DNA from: Nocardia cerradoensis NBRC 101014
GTDB taxonomy: Bacteria; Actinomycetota; Actinomycetes; Mycobacteriales; Mycobacteriaceae
Length of the DNA: 42,708 nucleotides
Assembly (NCBI RefSeq): GCF_000308535.1
Contig: NZ_BAFW01000175.1
Location: forward strand, 1-42,708
Direction: 5' to 3'
Position numbers and translations under genes: made by a program. The notes beneath the pieces are model-generated. The model saw only the letters and a program-made list of their open reading frames with translations, searched no databases and was not told the DNA's origin. Of the stretch, positions 8,738 through 17,365 are shown piece after piece; positions within the stretch are counted from its first letter, which is position 1; each line of letters starts with the position of its first letter.

Positions 8738-9217
8738 ATGAGTACCACCACGATCGTCGTGATCGTTGTTGTCGTGGTTGTGGCGATCCTGGTCATCGCC
8801 GCGCTTGCCCGGGTGGCCGTGGCCCAGCGTAAGGAACATCGGCGCGCGGAGGCCGCGGAGATCCGCGAGAAGGCGACCGAGCGTTCCCACGAGGTCGGCC
8901 GTCGCCAAGCGCTCGCCGACGAAACCGCGGCCAAGGCCCGGGCGGCGTCCGCCGAGGCCGATATCAAGGCGGCGCAGGCGGCAGGTCTGAAGGAACAGGC
9001 AGCCGCTCACCACACCGAGGCCGCGACCTCACGCGACGAACTCACCCAGGAGTTTCACCGCGCCGACAAGGTCGATCCGGATGCGCGAACCCCCGAGCCC
9101 GGAAAGGACGCCGAGCGCGGCCGCACGTCCGGAGCCGATACCGCGCGAAACGAGGCGCATCGCAGCGATACTCCGCGAAACGACGTCCCGAGAAGCGGTC
9201 CCACCGAGGGCCGCTGA
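8738..9217 (+). CDS. Membrane-anchored coiled-coil protein of unknown function
   Basis: A 159-residue protein with one N-terminal membrane helix (residues 4-25, almost entirely V, I, A and L), followed by a long charged, alanine-rich helix (about 28-115) with a strong coiled-coil look, and a hydrophilic, arginine- and aspartate-rich tail with repeats of the type ARNEAHRSDTPRNDV. A GAGGAG-like ribosome site precedes the ATG. The tail probably faces the cytoplasm or cell wall as a tether. It follows the small membrane protein gene and may share its stress promoter. No enzyme motif is present and no function can be given. Confidence 0.75.
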   Translation: MSTTTIVVIVVVVVVAILVIAALARVAVAQRKEHRRAEAAEIREKATERSHEVGRRQALADETAAKARAASAEADIKAAQAAGLKEQAAAHHTEAATSRDELTQEFHRADKVDPDARTPEPGKDAERGRTSGADTARNEAHRSDTPRNDVPRSGPTEGR

Positions 9218-9250
9218 CCCCCGCCGCCGTCACCGCGCAGACCGGCGCGC

Positions 9251-9790
9251 TCAGCGCCCCCACAGTGCGCGGTGGGCGCGCGGCCAGAACTCGAATCCGG
9301 CGGTGGCCAGGCCGCCGAGGCCGATCACCAGTACCGCCGCATCGACGCTGGTACGCCCTTCGCGTGCCCAGTAGACGTCCTCGAGATCCAGCAGCAGCGC
9401 CAGTTCGTCGACGATCAGGGCGGAACCGGCGCCGTAGGAGGTGGCCACCACCGGATGCCGGCGGGTGCGCTCGGTGCCGCGCAACGCCACCATCCCCACC
9501 CCTGCGAGCGTCGCGATCCCGATGTTGTAGTGGTGAAAATGCTTGCCGCCCAGGCTGATTCCGCCACCGCTGGGTCCGTGGCCGGCGCGGATCCAGTGCG
9601 TGAGGGCCCGCGTCGTCCCGAAGGTCGCCGTGAACGCGGCCCACGCCCATACCGCCGACCGTTCGCCGGGCCCGAGCGTCTCCATCCACGCCCGCCGCAC
9701 CTCGCGGCCTCGATGCCGGGCGGTGGCCAGGGCGCTCCTGCCGTCTCGATCGGTCACGCTCTCATGGTCGTCCGGCGAGGCGGTCCCCAT
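9251..9790 (-). CDS. Conserved integral membrane protein
   Basis: A protein of about 179 residues with roughly four membrane segments: around AWAAFTATFGTTRALTHW, NIGIATLAGVGMVAL, GAGSALIVDELALLL and AAVLVIGLGGLATAG. A histidine-rich HFHHYNIGI motif follows a GGISLGG turn, a pattern recurring in an uncharacterised actinobacterial membrane family. The ATG at 9790 is taken as the start, but a GTG at 9757 (VTDRDGRS) is also possible. It converges with the coiled-coil gene and is divergent from the GH15 gene. The long in-frame extension upstream on this strand overlaps GH15 and is not real. Confidence 0.65.
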   Translation of the reverse strand: MGTASPDDHESVTDRDGRSALATARHRGREVRRAWMETLGPGERSAVWAWAAFTATFGTTRALTHWIRAGHGPSGGGISLGGKHFHHYNIGIATLAGVGMVALRGTERTRRHPVVATSYGAGSALIVDELALLLDLEDVYWAREGRTSVDAAVLVIGLGGLATAGFEFWPRAHRALWGR

Positions 9791-9928
9791 GCGGTATTCG
9801 GTAAATTCCCAGAGAACTCGGTGGATGTCCGTATGGGCTGGTTCGTGCCGGTAGCAACCGTGCACCGGCGGACATACGATCGAAGCAGCGCCCGAGCGGG
9901 CCGAGCAGGTGACGAATGGGAGCACCGC

Positions 9929-11875
9929 ATGAACGACCATCCCGAACACACGCCCCGGGTCACCGCTTTCCCGCGCATCGACGACTATGCGTTCATCTCC
10001 GATTCCGAGGTCACGGCCCTGATCGCACCCAGTGGCGCCATCGAATGGATGTGCTTGCCTCGCATGGATTCCCCCAGCGTCTTCGGCGCGATCCTGGATC
10101 GCTCCGCCGGGTCGTTCCGCTTCGCGCCCGACGACATCGCGACCCCGGCCGATCGCCGCTACATCCCCGGCACCATGGTCATGGAGACGAGCTGGCGCAG
10201 TGGCGAAGGATGGGCAACCGTGCGCGATGTCCTGCTCGTCGGCCCGTGGCGGCATCAGCAACCCGGTCGCAGTGCGCACCGCCGCGCGCCCACCGACTAC
10301 GACGCCGAGCACATCCTGCTGCGCATCGTGCACTGCGAGACCGGGCAGATCCAGTTCGTGCTCGACTGCCAGCCCGCCTACGACTACGGACGAGCGCGGG
10401 CCACCTGGGAATACCTCGACAGCTACCACCTGGCCCAGGCCGACGCCGACGGTGTCGATCTGCCGTTGCGACTGACCACCGATCTGCGTATGGGCATCGA
10501 GGGTTCGCGCGCGGTCGCCCGCACCCTGCTCAAGAGTGGCGACACCCGCTTCTGTGCGCTGTCGTGGGGTAGCCGGGAGGCGCCCGAAACCGTCGAAGAG
10601 GCCAATCGTCGCCTGGTCGGGACCGTCCATCACTGGCGGCACTGGCTGGCCGGCGGCCGGTTCCCGGATCATCCCTGGAGTGCCCAGCTCACGCGCAGCG
10701 CGTTGACCCTCAAGGGCCTGACCTTCGCCCCGACCGGCGCCATCGTCGCCGCACCGACCACCTCGCTACCGGAAACCCCTGGCGGAGAACGCAATTGGGA
10801 CTACCGCTACACCTGGGTCCGGGACTCGGCCTTCGCGCTGTGGGGGCTGTACACGCTGGGCTTCAACTGGGAAGCCAACGACTACTTCTCCCACATCATC
10901 AATCTGGCCGAGAACGCCGAGGACATGCAGATCGTCTACGGCATCGGCGGCGAAACCGACCTGCGCGAACACACCCTGGACAACCTGCGGGGCTACGAGA
11001 ACGCCGCCCCGGTGCGAGTCGGCAACGACGCGTATCGCCAACGCCAGCACGACGTCTGGGGCGCGGCGCTGGACTCGGTCTACCTCTACGCCCGCCATCA
11101 GGACCAGATCGACGCCCGCACCTGGCCGCTGCTGCGGTGGGCGGTCAAGAGCGCGCTCGCGGTGTGGCGCGAACCCGACCACGGTATCTGGGAAGTGCGC
11201 GGCAAGCCGCAGCATTTCACCTCCAGCAAGGTCATGTGCTGGGTCGCCGCCGACCGTGGCGCGCGACTGGCCCGCATCCACCAGGACTTCGAGCGTGCCG
11301 CCCGCTGGCAGCGCGCGGCCGACGAGATCCGCGCCGACGTCTGCGCCAACGCCGTCGACTCGCGGGGTGTGTTCACCCAGTACTACGGCAGCACGGCACT
11401 GGACGCCTCGACCCTGCTCATCCCGCTGGTCCGGTTCCTTCCCCCCGACGACGAACGCGTCCGAAAAACGGTGCTCGCCATCGCCGACGAACTCACCAGC
11501 GACGGCCTCGTCCTGCGCTATCGCACCGACGAGACCGACGACGGGTTCGCCGGGGCCGAAGGCACGTTCACGATCTGCTCGTTCTGGCTGGTGTCCGCAC
11601 TCTCGGAAATCGGCGAGAATCACCGCGCCAAGCAGTTGTGCGAGAAATTGCTCGGCTACGCCAGCCCGCTGGGCCTCTACGCCGAGGAGATCGACCCGGT
11701 GACGGGCCGGCACTGGGGCAACTACCCCCAAGCGTTCACGCATCTGGCGTTGATCAATGCCGTCATGCACGTCGTGCGGGACGAGCAGATCGAGTTGCGC
11801 ACCGCACTCGGGGGCGAGTCCATCGCCCCGCGCCTCGACGACGGCATGCTCACCGGCGGATACATCCATATCTAG
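9929..11875 (+). CDS. Glycoside hydrolase family 15 (glucoamylase/trehalase)
   Basis: A 648-residue GH15 enzyme, about the length of mycobacterial Rv2402, a GH15 protein shown to act as trehalase. It would hydrolyse alpha-linked glucosides such as trehalose in the cytoplasm, as no signal peptide is present. It starts FPRIDDYAFISDSEVTALI, the usual N-terminal beta-sandwich, and the (alpha/alpha)6 barrel shows NWDYRYTWVRDSAF, GIGGETDLREHTLD and LGLYAEEIDP, which carry the expected acidic catalytic residues. GGGAG precedes the ATG. The DUF4186 gene follows after 6 bases. Confidence 0.92.
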   Translation: MNDHPEHTPRVTAFPRIDDYAFISDSEVTALIAPSGAIEWMCLPRMDSPSVFGAILDRSAGSFRFAPDDIATPADRRYIPGTMVMETSWRSGEGWATVRDVLLVGPWRHQQPGRSAHRRAPTDYDAEHILLRIVHCETGQIQFVLDCQPAYDYGRARATWEYLDSYHLAQADADGVDLPLRLTTDLRMGIEGSRAVARTLLKSGDTRFCALSWGSREAPETVEEANRRLVGTVHHWRHWLAGGRFPDHPWSAQLTRSALTLKGLTFAPTGAIVAAPTTSLPETPGGERNWDYRYTWVRDSAFALWGLYTLGFNWEANDYFSHIINLAENAEDMQIVYGIGGETDLREHTLDNLRGYENAAPVRVGNDAYRQRQHDVWGAALDSVYLYARHQDQIDARTWPLLRWAVKSALAVWREPDHGIWEVRGKPQHFTSSKVMCWVAADRGARLARIHQDFERAARWQRAADEIRADVCANAVDSRGVFTQYYGSTALDASTLLIPLVRFLPPDDERVRKTVLAIADELTSDGLVLRYRTDETDDGFAGAEGTFTICSFWLVSALSEIGENHRAKQLCEKLLGYASPLGLYAEEIDPVTGRHWGNYPQAFTHLALINAVMHVVRDEQIELRTALGGESIAPRLDDGMLTGGYIHI

Positions 11876-11878
11876 GCT
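11873..11878 (+). promoter_or_regulatory. Possible -10 box overlapping the GH15 stop codon
   Basis: TAGGCT includes the GH15 TAG stop. It is followed by 6 bases and a GTG at 11885, the same spacing seen at ilvD and the PIG-L gene, which suggests an internal leaderless promoter for DUF4186. The match is short and no -35 is visible. Confidence 0.3.
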
Positions 11879-11881
11879 GGT

Positions 11882-12256
11882 GTGGTGCGGCTGGACCACG
11901 CAACTCTCGACGCTCGCCTCGAGGCCATCGCCCGGGAGCCGTTTCGGGCGAAGTTCCACCTGCGCGCACCCGAGGTGGAGTTCGTCGCGCTGCGCGGCAT
12001 GACGGTGGTGCGTGAGCACGCCGCCGACCTCATCGGCAAGCGGCTGGCACCGGCTCATCCGGCCAAGGACGGGAAACAGACCCCGTGGGGCGGTCATCCG
12101 GTCTTTCGCGCTCAGCACGCCACCGCCACCTGCTGTCGCAGCTGTCTGCAGCGCACGCACGGCATCGCCAAGGGGCGCGAACTGACCACCCCGGAGCGCG
12201 AATACGTCGTGGACATCGTCTGCCGCTGGATCGAGGTGGAGTGCGCTCGCCGGTAG
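11882..12256 (+). CDS. DUF4186 family protein
   Basis: A 124-residue protein of the DUF4186 family, recognised by the conserved stretch WGGHPVFRAQHATATCCR followed by SCLQRTHGIAKG and the C-terminal YVVDIVCRWIEVEC. The paired cysteines and histidines suggest a metal-binding or redox site, but no activity is known for the family. It sits 6 bases behind GH15 and could be co-transcribed. Start codons at 11882 or 11885 (both GTG) are possible, the second fitting a leaderless promoter. No specific function is claimed. Confidence 0.82.
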   Translation: MVRLDHATLDARLEAIAREPFRAKFHLRAPEVEFVALRGMTVVREHAADLIGKRLAPAHPAKDGKQTPWGGHPVFRAQHATATCCRSCLQRTHGIAKGRELTTPEREYVVDIVCRWIEVECARR

Positions 12257-12308
12257 CCGGGAACGCCCCCGTCCGGTTCGATGCGTGCTGGACGGGTACG
12301 TGGCCGGT

Positions 12309-13640
12309 ATGCCCCATTCCTTGAAGCGCGCCGTCAGTACCCCTCTGCTGTACTTCTTCATTCTGGGCGACGTGCTGGGAGCCGGGGTCTACGTGCTGAT
12401 CGGTTCGGTCGCTCAGGCGTCGGGCGGTGCGGTGTGGTTACCGCTGGCCGTCGCGCTCGGCATGGCCACCCTCACCGCGGCGTCGTATGCCGAACTGGCG
12501 ACGAAGTATCCCCGCGCGGGCGGCTCCGCGCACTATGCGACGCGGGCGCTGGGACCGGCCGCCGGCTCACTGGTCGGCTTCTGCATGCTCGCCGCGGGGG
12601 TGGTCTCGGTGGGAGCGCTGGCCCGGGCGTTCGCCGGTGACTATCTCCAGGCGCTCGTGTCCGCGCCGAACCCGGTCGTCATCGTCGTCTTCCTGGTCGC
12701 GCTGGCGGCGCTCAACATCCGCGGGATCAAGGAATCGTTGCGCGCCAATGTGGCGGCGAGCCTGGTCGAGCTCAGCGGGCTGGTGCTGATCATCGGGCTG
12801 GGTGCGTGGATTCTGCTGCGCGGTGACGCCGATCCCGGCAGGCTCACCGAAATCGGTACCGCGGAGCACGGTCCGGTCGCGGCGGTGCTCGCGGGTACGG
12901 TGCTGGCGTTCTACTCCTTCGTGGGTTTCGAGACCTCGGTGAATCTCGCGGAGGAGGTGCGCGATCCGCGGCGCTCCTACCCGATCGCGCTGTTCGGCGC
13001 CCTGCTCACCGCCGGGGTGGTGTACGTGCTGGTCGGTGTGGTCGCCAGCGCCGCCGTGCCCACCGATGAACTGGCGCGCTCGAGCGGTCCGCTGCTCGAG
13101 GTGGTGCGCCGCGCCGGCGGCGTGCCCGACCGATTGTTCAGTGTCATCGCACTGGTCGCCGTCGCCAACGGCGCATTGCTGACCGGCATCATGGCCTCGC
13201 GGCTCGCCTACGGCATGGCTCGCGACGGACTGCTGCCGGCGGTGCTCACCCGTCTGCTTCCCGGCCGTCGCACTCCCTGGGTGGCGGTGGTGGTGACCTC
13301 GGGAGCATCCCTCGCCCTCGCGCTCACCGGTGAGGTCGCCGTGCTGGCCGAAACCCTGGTCCTGCTTCTGCTCGTCGTCTTCGCGGCGGTCAACTGCTCG
13401 GTTCTGCTCGAGCACCGCCATCCCGTCGACACCGACCACTTCCGCGTCCCGACGCCCGTTCCCTGGCTGGCACTGGCGTCCTGCCTCTACCTGTTCACCC
13501 GCATCGACGCCGAGATCTGGGCGCGCGGCCTGATCCTGGTCGGCTTGGGCGCCGTGCTCGCGCTGGTGAACGGCCTGCGTACCCGCCGCGCGCATCCGGA
13601 ATCCCGCATCACGCAGGCCGTGAAGACGATGCGTCCCTGA
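12309..13640 (+). CDS. APC superfamily amino acid permease
   Basis: A 443-residue transporter of the amino acid/polyamine/organocation superfamily with about twelve hydrophobic segments. The first helix carries ILGDVLGAGVYVLIG, the substrate-binding GxG turn of the fold, and helix 6 carries AFYSFVGFETSVNLAEEVRDP, another family mark. The start is placed at the ATG before PHSLKRAVSTPLLYF, which matches the usual N-terminus; a GTG at 12285 would add 8 residues. It is an inner membrane protein. The substrate is not readable from the sequence; cationic or neutral amino acids are typical. Confidence 0.9.
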   Translation: MPHSLKRAVSTPLLYFFILGDVLGAGVYVLIGSVAQASGGAVWLPLAVALGMATLTAASYAELATKYPRAGGSAHYATRALGPAAGSLVGFCMLAAGVVSVGALARAFAGDYLQALVSAPNPVVIVVFLVALAALNIRGIKESLRANVAASLVELSGLVLIIGLGAWILLRGDADPGRLTEIGTAEHGPVAAVLAGTVLAFYSFVGFETSVNLAEEVRDPRRSYPIALFGALLTAGVVYVLVGVVASAAVPTDELARSSGPLLEVVRRAGGVPDRLFSVIALVAVANGALLTGIMASRLAYGMARDGLLPAVLTRLLPGRRTPWVAVVVTSGASLALALTGEVAVLAETLVLLLLVVFAAVNCSVLLEHRHPVDTDHFRVPTPVPWLALASCLYLFTRIDAEIWARGLILVGLGAVLALVNGLRTRRAHPESRITQAVKTMRP

Positions 13641-13794
13641 TCCCCGCACGGTCGCAGCCGGTCGGGCGTTCCGGTTGGACGATCGGCAACCGTTGACTTC
13701 ACGCTGAGCTAATACCTGGTGTTCGCGGCCCTCGGGAGTCACGATCCATGCGCACATGTGAATGTCCGCACGTACTCCGACGAAGGGCGCGATC

Positions 13795-14286
13795 ATGACC
13801 GTGACAGATGAGCTTCTGGCCAACAATGCCGACTACGCAGCGCAGTTCAGCGGGCCGCTTCCGCTGCCGCCGAGCAAGCACGTCGCCGTGGTGGCGTGCA
13901 TGGATGCGCGGCTCGACGTCTACCGCATCCTCGGACTCCAGGAGGGGGAGGCCCACGTCATCCGCAACGCGGGCGGGGTGGTGACCGACGACGAGATCCG
14001 GTCGCTGGCCATCAGCCAGCGGTTGCTGGGCACCACGGAGATCATCCTGATCCATCACACCGACTGCGGCATGCTGACCTTCACCGACGACGAATTCAAA
14101 CGCGGAATCCAGGACGAGACCGGCCTCAAACCCGCTTGGGCGGCGGAGGCTTTCGACGATCTGGATGTGGATGTGCGCCAATCGATCCGGCGCATCGAGG
14201 CCAGCCCGTTCGTGACGAAGACGACCTCGCTGCGCGGCTTCGTCTTCGATGTCGCCACCGGCAAACTCCAAGAGGTTCTCCCCTGA
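13795..14286 (+). CDS. canA: Beta-class carbonic anhydrase (Rv1284 type)
   Basis: A 163-residue beta-carbonic anhydrase, interconverting carbon dioxide and bicarbonate. The length and sequence closely follow M. tuberculosis Rv1284. The zinc ligands are all present: C35, H88 and C91, with the D37/R39 dyad in ACMDAR. ATG at 13795 is chosen because it gives the exact family N-terminus (MTVTDELLANN); an upstream in-frame start would add 11 unrelated residues. It is convergent with the DUF427 gene. The gene appears to be transcribed alone. Confidence 0.95.
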   Translation: MTVTDELLANNADYAAQFSGPLPLPPSKHVAVVACMDARLDVYRILGLQEGEAHVIRNAGGVVTDDEIRSLAISQRLLGTTEIILIHHTDCGMLTFTDDEFKRGIQDETGLKPAWAAEAFDDLDVDVRQSIRRIEASPFVTKTTSLRGFVFDVATGKLQEVLP

Positions 14287-14416
14287 TCCCGACCCGGCGC
14301 ACCGATTCAGCTCCGCCGAACTCGGTATGGCGGCGAAACCGCACTATCCCACAACCTATTCAGCGCAGCTGCGCTATCCCTTCACCGCGGGCAGAGAATG
14401 CTGACGGGTCGGTGGA

Positions 14417-14845
14417 TCACTCGGCGTCGGGTGTCCGGGCGGATTCTGGACGGTGCCGCAGTCCGGACACGGCCGGATCCGCCACACCGATCTCGAGGCG
14501 GACGCGATCCTGATAGAAGCCGATGTGGTCCCGGATCAACGCCACCTCCGGATAGGGATCGTGATACTCCCAGGCGATCGGCTCGTCGCTGCCGGTCGGG
14601 TGCCAATACCGGGCCCAGCCCTTGAAGGGGCAGCGGGAGGTGAGTTGTTCGTCCAGGGTGAGCAGGTCGAAGCGGATATCGGCGACCGGAATGTAGAACA
14701 CGATCCCGTGGTCCTGTTCGGCGACGAGCAGACTCGCGGTGGTCTCGGCCAGGACCCGATCGTTGTGCAGGACGCGGACCAGATTGCGAATTCGGCGCAC
14801 GTCGACGCGATAGTCGGGCCAATCGGCGAAGCCGGACGATTCCAT
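14417..14845 (-). CDS. DUF427 domain protein
   Basis: A 142-residue single-domain DUF427 protein. The family signature is seen as RVLHNDRVLAETTASLLVAE, then a YIPVADIRFDLL strand, then TSRCPFKGWARYWHP. The fold is a small beta barrel; the biochemical role is not established. GGAGG lies directly before the ATG. The thioesterase gene ends 36 bases upstream on the same strand, so the two may be co-transcribed. The spacer towards carbonic anhydrase (14287-14416) holds only a 14-bp self-complementary stretch at 14362-14375. Confidence 0.85.
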   Translation of the reverse strand: MESSGFADWPDYRVDVRRIRNLVRVLHNDRVLAETTASLLVAEQDHGIVFYIPVADIRFDLLTLDEQLTSRCPFKGWARYWHPTGSDEPIAWEYHDPYPEVALIRDHIGFYQDRVRLEIGVADPAVSGLRHRPESARTPDAE

Positions 14846-14881
14846 GTGTTCCTCCGAATCTGTTCCCCCGAGGGCGGGTGG

Positions 14882-15790
14882 TCAGAGTACGGTGCCGGCG
14901 CGGGTGCGGGCGGCGGTATCGGCGGACCGGAACGCCCGCACCATCGCGTGCACGCTGTAGGACGCCATCAGTCGTCCGTCGGCGGCGTGTACCCGACCTT
15001 CGCTCTGGGCGTGGCCGCGTCCGGCGTAGACGACGCGGGTGCTGTACAGCAGCCACTGTGTCACATCGGCATCGTCGTGAAAGGTGATGGTGGCCATGGT
15101 GATTCCGGTCGAGATCGCGGAATGGGCCATCGATTCACCGAAGCCGGGATGCGGGCGCAACGCGGCGGCCACCGTCCAGTGTGCACACGATTGCGCCAGC
15201 AGCGCGGCATGCAGATGGCCCCCCTCCGGCGCGTCGCGGTACCGCGTCCACACGAACAGTTCCGGAGGACCGACGTGTCCGGGGTCGGGACTGTATCCGT
15301 CGCCGGCCACGCGCATGTCCCGGCCGTCGACCTCCGTGCCCGGAATGTCCAGCGACGCCAGCTTTTCCGGTGGTTCGACCCTCGGCATCGGCGCCGCCGA
15401 CCGGATCAGATCGGGTGCGCCGGCGTCCAGCAGTACGGTGCCCGCGCACCGCAGGGTGTCGTGCTGCCGGATCCGGACCTGTGCCGTGCTGTAGGTGCGA
15501 CCCGAGTGCAGCACCTCGACGTCGACGTCCAGCGGCGCGTCGTGGGCGGCGACCCGCGTGAAGATCATCGACGCCGACACCACGCGCTGCCGGGGTACCT
15601 CCTTGGCGGCCGCCACGATCGCGTCGCCGAGCATCTGGCCGGCCTCGACGACGTTGCGGACGGTCGGACCGTGTGCGGGGGCGACGTAATGTCCTGCGCC
15701 ACAGGACTGTACGTCCATGAGGCGCAGCAGCTCGCCTTGGCTCCACGGTGGCCCGGCCGGGCCCGCTCCGGCATGCGGATCGTCGACCAT
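14882..15790 (-). CDS. TesB-like acyl-CoA thioesterase (double hotdog)
   Basis: A 302-residue protein with two hotdog halves, as in acyl-CoA thioesterase II. The first half carries VVSASMIFTRVAAHDAPLDV and STAQVRIRQHDTLRCAG; the second carries GFGESMAHSAISTGITMA and LLYSTRVVYAGRGHAQSEGR, where the closing GRG..S.GR turn is typical. It should release fatty acids from CoA in the cytoplasm. The WS/DGAT gene ends 66 bases upstream on the same strand, but an AT-rich operator-like dyad in the gap (15806-15834) suggests separate control. Confidence 0.82.
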   Translation of the reverse strand: MVDDPHAGAGPAGPPWSQGELLRLMDVQSCGAGHYVAPAHGPTVRNVVEAGQMLGDAIVAAAKEVPRQRVVSASMIFTRVAAHDAPLDVDVEVLHSGRTYSTAQVRIRQHDTLRCAGTVLLDAGAPDLIRSAAPMPRVEPPEKLASLDIPGTEVDGRDMRVAGDGYSPDPGHVGPPELFVWTRYRDAPEGGHLHAALLAQSCAHWTVAAALRPHPGFGESMAHSAISTGITMATITFHDDADVTQWLLYSTRVVYAGRGHAQSEGRVHAADGRLMASYSVHAMVRAFRSADTAARTRAGTVL

Positions 15791-15805
15791 CGAACCCCTC
15801 GCGTA

Positions 15806-15834
15806 TATGACATTCTCTCTATAGGAGAGTCATA
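15806..15834. promoter_or_regulatory. AT-rich dyad before the thioesterase gene
   Basis: TATGAC at 15806-15811 and GTCATA at 15829-15834 are perfect inverted arms around 17 bases that themselves contain a partial CTCTC/GGAGA dyad. It lies 16 to 44 bases before the thioesterase start and stands out as AT-rich in its surroundings. TetR-family operators look like this; the regulator is not adjacent. Confidence 0.45.
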
Positions 15835-15856
15835 TTACCAAAGGGTGTGCGCCGCA

Positions 15857-17365
15857 TCACGAGCTCCGCTGCAACTCGGCCAGCGCATCCGCGAGGTGTG
15901 TGGTGATGTCCCAGACGTCGGGAACGGCCTCCGGGCAGGCGACGATGCCGAAATCGAGATGTCCGTCGTAGGACATCACGGTGATGTTCAGGCTGCCGGA
16001 CAACTCGGTGAGCACCGAGACCGGATAGCTGGCCAGCACGCGAATGCCATGCAGATACAGCGGAATCTGCGGTCCCGGGACGTTCGAGACGATCAGATTG
16101 ACCAGGGGGAGAGTCGGGGCGGCGACGCGCAGCAGCGCCCGCGTCGGCAGGCCGTGCAGGGCCGGTGTGAGCAATGTGGTCAGTTCGTGCAGCAGAGTCG
16201 GTGGCTGTTTGCCGAACCGGTCCTTGGCCACGAGCAGATTGTTGTGCAGCAGTTTCAACCGGGCGTGCGGATCGTGTTCACCGATCGGCAGCGGGGACAG
16301 CATGAGCGAGAACTGATTTCCCGCGGTCCCGAACTGTTCGGGCGTACGCACCGAGACCGGGATGGCGGCCAGCAGCGGCCGGTCGATGGGGATCTCGCGA
16401 TCGAGCATCCAGTTGCGCAGCGCCGAGGTGCACAGGGCCATCACGACATCGTTGACGGTGCCGTCGATCGACTTCTTGATCGCCTTGACCGCGTCCAGGG
16501 GCAGCGAGGTGTAGGCGACGCTGCGGGTCGTGGTGAGCGGGCGGTTGAACGGCACGTCGTCGTGTTTGGCGCGGAAAGCGTCCCGGCTGCGCAGCAGTGT
16601 CGGGACCGCGTCGAGCGCGGCGCGCGTGCGGGCCGATTGGCGGGTCACCGCCTTGGGAGCGCTGCGGGCCAGCATCTCGATCATCGACGGCATGCGGTCG
16701 CGGCGGATACCGGCCTCGGGAGGCGGTGTGGCCGTGGGGGTTTCGGAGATGTCGAGGATCGCTCCCATGATCTCCGCCGCGGACACACCGTCGATCACCG
16801 CGTGGTGCACCTTCGTGTAGACCGCCTGACGGCCGCCCGAGAGCCCGGAGACCAGGTGGCACTCCCACAGCGGGCGGGATCGGTCCAGCGGCTGGGCGTG
16901 GCGGCGGGCGACATAGTCGGCGAGGTCGGCGTCGGTCGCCCCGTCGGGTAGTCGCACCTCGCGCACATGGAAACCGAGGTCGACGGTGGCGCAGTCGTCC
17001 CAGTACGGCTCGTCGAGGCCCAGTGGCACGGTGCGTACCCGGCGGCGTAGCGGCGCCACCAGGTGCAGCCGGGCGGCGAACAGCCGCCGCAGCGTGCCGA
17101 CATCCAGCGCGCCGCGCGCCGCGCGGCCCGAGTCGAGCAGCATGACGGCGCCGATATGCATGGGCGCCGAGGCGGTTTCGCTGTCCAGCAGATGCAGGTC
17201 CAGGGCGCTCAACTGCCGCGGCGGTGCCGAGTGCGCCGCGGCGGGGATCGTCGTCGACGGTGGCGTCGCCGTGCGCTGCGGTCCGGCGGCGAACGATTCG
17301 CCCGGCGTCCGGAGGTGGACGGTGGTCCCTTCCGCGTGCGAGACGGTGCTGTGCGAGACGGCCAT
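15857..17365 (-). CDS. Wax ester synthase / diacylglycerol acyltransferase
   Basis: A 502-residue WS/DGAT enzyme that esterifies acyl-CoA to diacylglycerol or a long-chain alcohol, building storage lipid droplets at the inner membrane face. The active-site HHxxxDG is seen as HHAVIDG, preceded by PLWECHLVSGL; the second-domain marks NDVVMALCTSALR and NLIVSNVPGPQIPLYLHG are also present. The protein proper starts near LSALDLHLLDSE, so an N-terminal extension of about 50 residues, rich in T, P and A, is unusual. GGGAGG before the ATG supports this long start. Mycobacteriales carry many paralogues. Confidence 0.93.
   Translation of the reverse strand: MAVSHSTVSHAEGTTVHLRTPGESFAAGPQRTATPPSTTIPAAAHSAPPRQLSALDLHLLDSETASAPMHIGAVMLLDSGRAARGALDVGTLRRLFAARLHLVAPLRRRVRTVPLGLDEPYWDDCATVDLGFHVREVRLPDGATDADLADYVARRHAQPLDRSRPLWECHLVSGLSGGRQAVYTKVHHAVIDGVSAAEIMGAILDISETPTATPPPEAGIRRDRMPSMIEMLARSAPKAVTRQSARTRAALDAVPTLLRSRDAFRAKHDDVPFNRPLTTTRSVAYTSLPLDAVKAIKKSIDGTVNDVVMALCTSALRNWMLDREIPIDRPLLAAIPVSVRTPEQFGTAGNQFSLMLSPLPIGEHDPHARLKLLHNNLLVAKDRFGKQPPTLLHELTTLLTPALHGLPTRALLRVAAPTLPLVNLIVSNVPGPQIPLYLHGIRVLASYPVSVLTELSGSLNITVMSYDGHLDFGIVACPEAVPDVWDITTHLADALAELQRSS

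Noticed and set aside
9825..9875. ATGTCCG/CGGACAT inverted repeat before GH15
   Set aside because: Arms of only 7 bp with a loop of nearly 40 bases; too weak to call a regulatory hairpin.
10766..12361. 531-codon minus-strand frame over GH15 and DUF4186
   Set aside because: Antisense shadow caused by codon bias; GH15 motifs on the plus strand are complete.
12567..13826. 419-codon minus-strand frame over the permease
   Set aside because: Antisense to an APC permease with all helices in place; translation is rich in H, Q, R and D with no recognisable domain.
14362..14375. Self-complementary AGCGCAGCTGCGCT between carbonic anhydrase and DUF427
   Set aside because: It has no loop and is not next to a stop codon, so it is not a convincing terminator; possibly chance.
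14453..16951. 832-codon plus-strand frame over DUF427, thioesterase and WS/DGAT
   Set aside because: It runs across three well-supported minus-strand genes and has repetitive G/R/V-rich composition without domain motifs.
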